11,601 nucleotides of DNA, from positions 1-11,601 of the forward strand of contig CAYSHI010000045.1 in the NCBI GenBank assembly GCA_964430745.1, read 5' to 3'. A program made the position numbers and the translations under genes. The DNA comes from CBDCGW01 sp964430745 (GTDB lineage: Bacteria; Acidobacteriota; UBA890). Shown here piece by piece: positions 7,048 to 11,601 of the stretch. The notes below the pieces were generated by a model that saw only the letters and a program-made list of their open reading frames with translations, was not told the origin of the DNA and did no database searches. The number at the start of each line of letters is the position of its first letter. The first letter of the stretch is position 1.

Positions 7048-8669
7048 TGAACATCTCCGCCCTCGACCTCACGATCATCGTCGTCTACCTGATCGGCGTG
7101 TTGGGCCTCGGCGTGTGGTCGTCCCGAAAACGGAACGCGACCGCCAACGAGTACTTCCTCGCCGGCCGCTCACTCGGTTGGGTGATGGTCGGCGCGGCGC
7201 TGTTCGCCACCAACATCTCGACGATCCACCTCGTCGGCCTGGCGGCGTCCGGGTACAACGACGGCATGGTGTGGGGGAACTTCGAATGGATGGCGTCGTT
7301 CTGTCTGATCCTGCTCGGACTGGTGTTCGCGCCCTTCTACTTTCGCAACCGCATCTCCACGCTGCCGGAGTACCTGGAGAAACGCTACAGCCCGGGCTCG
7401 CGCACCTTCCTCGCTTTCATGGCGGTTCTCGGCGCTTTGCTCATCCACATCGGCATGAGCCTCTACGCCGGCGCCGCCGTCTTTCAGCAGTTCTTCGGTA
7501 TCGACGTGATCTATTCGATCGTGGTCATCTCGGTGATCACGTCGATCTACACGGTGCTGGGGGGCCTGCGCGCCGTGGTGGTCACCGAGACCATCCAGAC
7601 GCTGGTGCTTCTGGTGGGCGCGGTGCTCGTCACCGTGCTGGCGGTGCTTGCTCTGCCGGAGCACGGCATCAGCTCGTTCGCGGAGTTCAAGGGCGCGCTC
7701 AAGCCCGATCAGCTCAGCATGATCCACCCGTTGCGTGGCGCCGACGGCCGCCTGAATGAGCTCTCGTGGGTGTCCGTGATCCTCGGCTATCCCATCCTCG
7801 GCATCTGGTACTGGTGCGCCGACCAGACCATCGTCCAGCGCGTCCTCGGCGCTCGCAGCCAACACGACGCCCAGGTCGGGCCCTTGTTCGCCGGCTTCTT
7901 GAAGATACTTCCCGTCTTCTTGATGGTGCTGCCGGGCGTGATCGGCTACGCGCTGTTCGCCGACGTCATCGGCGACGACGCCAACCAGACGTTGCCGGTG
8001 CTGATCAACGAGCTGGTGCCGACCGGCTTGAAGGGCCTGATCACCGCGGGACTCCTCGCCGCCTTGATGAGCACGATCGCCGGGGCGCTCAACAGCAGCG
8101 CCACGCTGGTGGCCGTCGACATCGTCGGGCGGGTGCGGCCCGACACACCCGATCGGACCCGCATCACCGTGGGCCGGTTCACCGCCGTCGGCGTCATGTT
8201 GCTGGCCATGGTGTGGTCGACGCAGGGGGACAAGTTCACCAGCATCTTCGAGGCCATCAACAAGATCCCTCTGGCCTTTGCGCCGGCGATCACCTGTGTC
8301 TTCGTGTTCGGCGTCTTCTGGCCGCGCGGCACGAAGCAGGCCTCTCTCGCAGCGATGGCAACCGGTTTCGTCCTGGGCAGTATCGATCTTGTTCTCGATA
8401 TCCCGCTCATCGGCGACACACGGGTGATCAGCGACGTCTGGGGCATCCCGTTCATGCAGCAGGCCTGGTGGTTGTTCGTCGCCTGCAGCGTCGTGTACGT
8501 CGGCGTGAGCCTGGTCACCCCGGCCCCCTCGCGCGAACACATCGAGGACCTCTGCTGGACCAGCCCGAAGGCGGTCTTCGCCGGTCGATTCGAGGGGCTC
8601 TCCGACCCGCGTCTGCTGGCCGGCGCGCTGTGCCTGCTGATGGTGGTCATGTACTGGCTGCTGCGCTGA
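7047..8669 (+). CDS. SGLT-like sodium/solute symporter (SSS family)
   Basis: A 540-residue inner-membrane Na+/solute symporter with about 14 hydrophobic segments (first near 8-24, last at 522-540). Family motif YTVLGGLRAVVVTETIQ is at 168-184. WYWCADQTIVQRVLGAR at 254-270 closely matches the sugar-transporting SGLT branch. Sodium-site positions known from vSGLT appear conserved: A54/I57 in ATNIST, and A339, S342, T343 in ALMSTIAGALNSS. Start ATG overlaps the previous stop as TGATG, with no separate ribosome binding site, so it is the coupled last gene of the operon. The motif and the neighbours (two dehydrogenases and a sugar kinase) indicate uptake of a neutral sugar, polyol or inositol-like compound. 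Which one cannot be read off. Confidence 0.92.
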   Translation: MNISALDLTIIVVYLIGVLGLGVWSSRKRNATANEYFLAGRSLGWVMVGAALFATNISTIHLVGLAASGYNDGMVWGNFEWMASFCLILLGLVFAPFYFRNRISTLPEYLEKRYSPGSRTFLAFMAVLGALLIHIGMSLYAGAAVFQQFFGIDVIYSIVVISVITSIYTVLGGLRAVVVTETIQTLVLLVGAVLVTVLAVLALPEHGISSFAEFKGALKPDQLSMIHPLRGADGRLNELSWVSVILGYPILGIWYWCADQTIVQRVLGARSQHDAQVGPLFAGFLKILPVFLMVLPGVIGYALFADVIGDDANQTLPVLINELVPTGLKGLITAGLLAALMSTIAGALNSSATLVAVDIVGRVRPDTPDRTRITVGRFTAVGVMLLAMVWSTQGDKFTSIFEAINKIPLAFAPAITCVFVFGVFWPRGTKQASLAAMATGFVLGSIDLVLDIPLIGDTRVISDVWGIPFMQQAWWLFVACSVVYVGVSLVTPAPSREHIEDLCWTSPKAVFAGRFEGLSDPRLLAGALCLLMVVMYWLLR

Positions 8670-8690
8670 CGCCCACGGGGCTCGGAGAAT

Positions 8691-8714
8691 CGCCGACGGT
8701 CCCACCGGCGTTTT
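8691..8714 (+). terminator. Possible rho-independent terminator after the symporter
   Basis: CGCCG (8691-8695) can pair with CGGCG (8706-8710), immediately followed by TTTT, 21 bp after the symporter stop. The stem is short with a 10-nt loop and the T run is only four, so this is tentative. A second hairpin, CCGGCG/CGCCGG with loop GAAT, lies at 8729-8744. The 12-bp sequence GTCCCACCGGCG occurs twice (8699-8710 and 8723-8734). Confidence 0.35.
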
Positions 8715-8768
8715 CAACGGAAGTCCCACCGGCGGAATCGCCGGCGACGCCATTGGTACGGGTCCCGG

Positions 8769-8797
8769 TTGACAATAGCGGACTCATGACTCGTAAT
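8769..8797 (+). promoter_or_regulatory. Possible sigma-70 promoter for the GT-C-like gene
   Basis: A perfect TTGACA (-35) at 8769-8774 is followed after 17 bp by CGTAAT (8792-8797, 4 of 6 matches to TATAAT, lacking the first TA). It lies 32 bp before the start of the membrane protein gene and after the possible terminator, which fits a separate transcription unit. The weak -10 keeps confidence low. Confidence 0.35.
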
Positions 8798-8829
8798 TCA
8801 GGTATCGGCAGCCTGTCGGAAAGCACGCC

Positions 8830-10710
8830 ATGGTCGAGCGGCAAAGCCACCACCGTGGAATCGGGGGACCCTGGTCGGTCCGCACCGGGCCGGCGCTGGG
8901 CCTCTTCCTCTTCCTCTCGTTCCTCTACAACGGCTACTACCTGCTCGGCGGTTTCCACGGCGACGACGCCATCTTTCTGAGCCTCGCCAAGCGCGACCCT
9001 TTGCCGTACTCGCGATGGCTCGGCATGTGGGCGGCCGATATGGGAGAGGTCCTCGACGGCATCTGGTTCTTCGAGGGATCAGGCCTCAAGGCGTTCTTTC
9101 GCCCCCTCCCCAGCATCGTCTTCGAAGGTTCGGTGCGCCTGCTGGGCGAGTGGGCGTTTCCCCTGCACCTGCTGTCGATCGTGCTGCACGCTTTGGTGGC
9201 GGGAGCCCTGTCCCTCCTCGTCCGCCGGCTGACCGCCCGGCCCGGGCTCGGTCTGCTGGCCGGGGTGTTCTTCCTCTCGTTCGAAGACCATTCGATGGGC
9301 CTGGGAATCATCACCATGTCGACGGACGCGCTCTGTGTTTTGTTCGCGGTCGTTGCGTTGATCGCGCACGCAGCGTGGCTGCAGGAGCGAAGGCTCTGGT
9401 ACCTCGCGGTTTCGTTGCTCGCTCTCTGGCCCGCCTTCCTGTCGAAGGAGAGCGCGGTGGTCGCTCCGCTGGGAATGGCGTTGATGACTCTCTTGCTGCC
9501 CCGGGGGTTCGACGGAGTCCTCGGCGTTGGGAAACTCGCCGCAGGCACCACCGCTCCGGCCGCCGGGAGGGCCTCCGTGGGCGCCGCCGCGACCGACCGG
9601 CGATTCCGCGACTTCCGTCAGGACTGGACCTCGTGGGCGCCGGCACTCCTGATGATGGTGACCTACCTGGGCCTCTACCGGGCGTTGGGCTTCGGCGGGC
9701 TGAACAGCGGGATGTACGTCGACCCGTTCGCGGCGCCGGGCCGGTACCTCGTGCACTTGGCGGGCCATCTGCCGGTCATGTGGCTGGCGACGCTCTCTCC
9801 GGTTCCTCCCAGCATCCCCTGGTTTCTGCCGGCACTGTTGATGCCGTTCGCCCTGGTCGGGGTCGTTGTTTTCGCCGCCTGGGTAGCAACTCTGTGGCCT
9901 CTGCGAAACAGCGGGCTCGTCGCCTGGGCGATGGCGTTCTATCTGCTCGCGCTGTTGCCGCAAATGGCGTCCGACGCGAGCGAGCGGGCACTGTACTTTC
10001 CGGCCGTCGCGGCGAGCATTCTACTCGCGGTGCTCGCGGCGGAGGTCGGCTTCTTCGCTCGCCGCATCTGGCCGGATCGGGCGGTGGCGCCGCCGCTCAC
10101 GCGGGCCGGCGGCTGGGCGGTCATCGTGCTCGTGCTGGTGCCCGGGGCTTTGCTCTCGATGGCTTATCCGTTTGTCTGGCTGCCGAGCTTTCGCGCGCTC
10201 GATGACGACGCCTTCACGGCGGTTCCCTACATCGAAAAGGTCGACCCCGAGCACGTCGTCTTTCTCAACGGGCCGGGCTGGCTTCACGCAATGTACCTGC
10301 CGTCGATCCTCGAGCGCCAGCTCGGGCACCGTGTCGACGTCCAGGTGCTCAACTCGATGAACGGCATCGTCAGCGTGGTACGCGAGAGTGAGACGGATTT
10401 CACCGTGCGCGCCGACCGCGGCGGCTGGCTCGGCAACCCCGTCGCCCGCATGCTTCGGCCGCCCGGAGCTCCGAGGCAAGGAACCGTATTCGAGCGCGAG
10501 CTACTGACGGCGACGCTGACGGAGATGACGCGATCGGGTGGAGACGTCACCGCCGTGCGCTTTCGCATGCGGACCCCACTCGAGGATCCGTCGCTCCTGT
10601 TCCTTACCTGGGATGGCGCATCATTTCGCCCGCTGGAGCTGGGCGCGCTGCCCGCGGGTGAAGAGATCGTGCTCGCCGACACCTCGGATATCTGGGCGAG
10701 TATGTGGTAG
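8830..10710 (+). CDS. GT-C-like multi-spanning membrane protein with soluble C-terminal domain
   Basis: A 626-residue polytopic protein. About 11 hydrophobic segments lie between residues 21 and 447, followed by about 175 soluble residues. FHGDDAIFL (D45, D46) falls in the first extracytoplasmic loop, where GT-C glycosyltransferases keep their acidic motif. FFRPLPS (89-95), LSKESA (205-210) and SERALYFPA (384-392) resemble the conserved loops of TMTC/PMT-like GT-C enzymes (FRPL, KE, ER-LYLPS). The likely role is lipid-phosphate-sugar-dependent glycosylation of a protein or envelope glycan, but activity is inferred only. ATG at 8830 has GGAAAG 6 nt upstream; an earlier ATG at 8786 is in another frame. 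The soluble tail (448-626) matches nothing I recognise. It converges on the pilZ gene, and no functional link to the upstream sugar operon is evident. Confidence 0.75.
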   Translation: MVERQSHHRGIGGPWSVRTGPALGLFLFLSFLYNGYYLLGGFHGDDAIFLSLAKRDPLPYSRWLGMWAADMGEVLDGIWFFEGSGLKAFFRPLPSIVFEGSVRLLGEWAFPLHLLSIVLHALVAGALSLLVRRLTARPGLGLLAGVFFLSFEDHSMGLGIITMSTDALCVLFAVVALIAHAAWLQERRLWYLAVSLLALWPAFLSKESAVVAPLGMALMTLLLPRGFDGVLGVGKLAAGTTAPAAGRASVGAAATDRRFRDFRQDWTSWAPALLMMVTYLGLYRALGFGGLNSGMYVDPFAAPGRYLVHLAGHLPVMWLATLSPVPPSIPWFLPALLMPFALVGVVVFAAWVATLWPLRNSGLVAWAMAFYLLALLPQMASDASERALYFPAVAASILLAVLAAEVGFFARRIWPDRAVAPPLTRAGGWAVIVLVLVPGALLSMAYPFVWLPSFRALDDDAFTAVPYIEKVDPEHVVFLNGPGWLHAMYLPSILERQLGHRVDVQVLNSMNGIVSVVRESETDFTVRADRGGWLGNPVARMLRPPGAPRQGTVFERELLTATLTEMTRSGGDVTAVRFRMRTPLEDPSLLFLTWDGASFRPLELGALPAGEEIVLADTSDIWASMW

Positions 10711-10745
10711 CTGGCCGGCGGCGGAACTCGATCGGGCGCCGGCGC

Positions 10746-10779
10746 CGTCGACTCCCCTCCCCTGGGAGGCGGAGCGACG
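10746..10779. terminator. Hairpin between convergent genes, probable bidirectional terminator
   Basis: CCGTCG-type arms pair from 10746-10760 with 10765-10779: 14 base pairs with one bulge on each side (A10751, C10770) and a CCTG loop. It fits exactly between the two facing stop codons (10710 and 10785). There is no T run on either side, so it may stall RNA polymerase with help from Rho or protect 3' ends rather than act as a classical intrinsic terminator. A 12-bp palindrome GGCGCCGGCGCC (10735-10746) abuts it. Confidence 0.55.
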
Positions 10780-10784
10780 ACCGA

Positions 10785-11249
10785 TCACAGCGCGGCGCGC
10801 GTTGACCCCAATCCTCGCGAGTGTGCCTTGCTCAGTAGGTTTGAAACCCGGGGATGGCCCTCGTGAAACCTGCTGGCGGCGCTCAGCGCAGTGGGAACCA
10901 GATCGGCACCGAGCAGCTCTCCCAACACCGGAGCAGGCAGCGGTTGCTCGAACTTGATGGCGACGAAGCTGTCCGATCTCACATGATCCGCGCGTAGAAC
11001 CGCTCCCCAGCGAAGCCCCGGGGAGATCACGCTGCCGGTCGCTTCAACGAACCGCACCATGAGGGGGCAGTCGGGATTAGCCGGAACGTCGTCCGCGAAC
11101 ACCACGAGGGCACCACCGCGGCCCACATCCACCGTAACCCCCCTCATCTCGGCAACTTCGGGCCCTTCCATGTGGCCGCGGATCTCCATGATGACGTGCG
11201 CCTTGTGGCGCAAGTGCTGACGGCGCTCGCTCCTCGTCGGTGCCAGCAT
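10785..11249 (-). CDS. PilZ-domain protein (putative c-di-GMP binding)
   Basis: A 154-residue soluble, single-domain protein. The N-terminus ERRQHLRHKA supplies the PilZ RxxxR motif (R10, R14), which clamps cyclic di-GMP. The second motif, normally D/N-x-S-x-x-G, reads DVGRGG at 41-46, so the serine is a glycine (G43) while D41 and G46 are kept. The following segments (ALVVFADDVPANPDCPLMVRF, HVRSDSFVAIKFEQP region) have the beta-strand pattern and the typical ending of a PilZ barrel. No transmembrane or output domain is visible; the last 40 residues are low in recognisable features. The ATG at 11249 has the near-perfect site AAAGGAGG 9 nt upstream. It faces the GT-C-like gene convergently. 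Likely a small c-di-GMP adaptor controlling motility, adhesion or polysaccharide output; target unknown. Confidence 0.8.
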   Translation of the reverse strand: MLAPTRSERRQHLRHKAHVIMEIRGHMEGPEVAEMRGVTVDVGRGGALVVFADDVPANPDCPLMVRFVEATGSVISPGLRWGAVLRADHVRSDSFVAIKFEQPLPAPVLGELLGADLVPTALSAASRFHEGHPRVSNLLSKAHSRGLGSTRAAL

Positions 11250-11258
11250 CGGCCTATC

Positions 11259-11266
11259 CCTCCTTT
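11259..11266 (-). promoter_or_regulatory. Strong Shine-Dalgarno site of the PilZ gene
   Basis: AAAGGAGG on the minus strand, 9 nt before the ATG at 11249. It is the best ribosome binding site in the window and confirms the start. Confidence 0.85.
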
Positions 11267-11291
11267 CCAGCGGACATACTGACGCACGCAG

Positions 11292-11321
11292 CTATCATCT
11301 GTTTTGATCATCAGATGATAG
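11292..11321. repeat. Perfect 10-bp inverted repeat upstream of pilZ
   Basis: CTATCATCTG (11292-11301) and CAGATGATAG (11312-11321) are exact reverse complements with a 10-bp spacer containing TGATCA. The half-sites are two helical turns apart centre to centre (20 bp), as expected for a dimeric regulator. It overlaps the proposed -10 and start point of the PilZ promoter, so a repressor site is the simplest reading. Confidence 0.75.
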
Positions 11322-11344
11322 AAAAATATATTTAAAGTGATCAA
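11315..11344 (-). promoter_or_regulatory. Probable sigma-70 promoter of the PilZ gene
   Basis: On the minus strand, TTGATC (11344-11339) is a 4/6 match to -35 and TATCAT (11320-11315) a 5/6 match to -10, separated by 18 bp of almost pure A/T. Transcription would begin near 11308, about 60 nt before the start codon. The -10 lies inside an inverted repeat, which suggests an operator. Confidence 0.5.
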
Positions 11345-11384
11345 TACTTATTTATATCTATATATAGATAGATTTAATCACTTT
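11334..11384. repeat. Nested palindromes in AT-rich island
   Basis: AAAGTGAT (11334-11341) and ATCACTTT (11377-11384) form an 8-bp inverted repeat. Between them is a perfect 16-bp palindrome TATCTATATATAGATA (11355-11370). The stretch 11321-11386 has only 10 G/C in 66 bases, in sharp contrast to the GC-rich surroundings. It could be an UP element or regulator sites for the PilZ promoter, a cruciform, or a recent small insertion. Confidence 0.7.
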
Positions 11385-11484
11385 TACCCATGCCTTCAAT
11401 CTCGGTCGCCTCGTCTTGAAGACACGTCGTCGTCCGCGAGCGCGCTGAGGACGTCACCGGCGTCCACGGGAAAGCTTCAGCGCC

Positions 11485-11601
11485 TCAGCGTCTCCTCGGC
11501 GGCGAGGGTAATCCGGGAGGCCGCAGAACGATCGCGCGGCCCATGCTCCATGGAACGCCGTCGGCATCGAGCCTCGAGTTCAGCGCCGGCAGCTCGTCGG
11601 C
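11485..11601 (-). CDS. Possible C-terminus of a minus-strand gene (partial)
   Basis: Reading the minus strand from the right edge gives 38 open codons ending in TGA at 11487-11485. The residues begin ADELPALNSRLDADGVPW and end in a Pro/Arg-rich tail, which looks like an ordinary protein C-terminus. Too short to identify, and a plus-strand frame is also open here, so this is tentative. The stretch 11387-11484 shows no gene. Confidence 0.35.
   Translation of the reverse strand, partial: ADELPALNSRLDADGVPWSMGRAIVLRPPGLPSPPRRR

Noticed and set aside
7170..8753. 527-codon minus-strand open frame opposite the symporter
   Set aside because: Antisense to a clear SSS transporter; its His/Asp/Gln-rich composition is the mirror of hydrophobic codons, with no recognisable protein.
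8786..8788. ATG upstream of the GT-C-like gene as its start
   Set aside because: It is in a different frame from the membrane protein.
11292..11386. Insertion-sequence end or integron attachment site
   Set aside because: No transposase or integrase, no flanking target duplication seen, and the palindromes do not match a known recombination site.
11391..11420. Small plus-strand reading frame from the ATG at 11392
   Set aside because: It stops after about nine codons and has no ribosome binding site.

Overview
The window comes from a GC-rich bacterial chromosome. The lineage cannot be fixed from sequence alone. A Tat-exported Gfo/Idh/MocA oxidoreductase, an S1-type sulfatase, a HEAT-repeat lipoprotein, a GT-C-like membrane protein and a PilZ protein together are typical of glycan-degrading, free-living bacteria such as Planctomycetota, Acidobacteriota or Verrucomicrobiota. 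Several genes have good Shine-Dalgarno sites, and one starts with TTG behind an excellent site.

Left part (1-3773): two minus-strand genes, a Tat-exported oxidoreductase followed by a HEAT-repeat lipoprotein that overlaps it by ATGA and runs off the left edge. They diverge from a plus-strand sulfatase. The 182-bp gap between the divergent genes carries a 23-bp tandem repeat. The products look like extracytoplasmic enzymes acting on sulfated or oxidisable sugars.

Middle part (3883-8669): a tight plus-strand run of four genes: a zinc medium-chain polyol/sugar dehydrogenase, a PfkB (fructokinase-like) kinase, an iron-type alcohol dehydrogenase and an SGLT-like sodium/sugar symporter. Gaps are 7 bp or less, with two stop/start overlaps. 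The set makes sense as an uptake and catabolic cassette: import, reduction and/or oxidation to a ketose, then phosphorylation. The sulfatase 109 bp upstream may belong to the same unit. The exact substrate is not readable from the sequence.

Right part (8670-11601): a possible terminator and promoter precede a GT-C-like multi-spanning membrane protein with a soluble C-terminal domain. It converges on a minus-strand PilZ-domain gene, and an imperfect 14-bp-stem hairpin sits between the two stop codons. Upstream of pilZ is a very AT-rich island with a plausible promoter and several palindromes. The last 117 bp may hold the C-terminus of another minus-strand gene. No RNA genes, CRISPR arrays or insertion sequences were seen.
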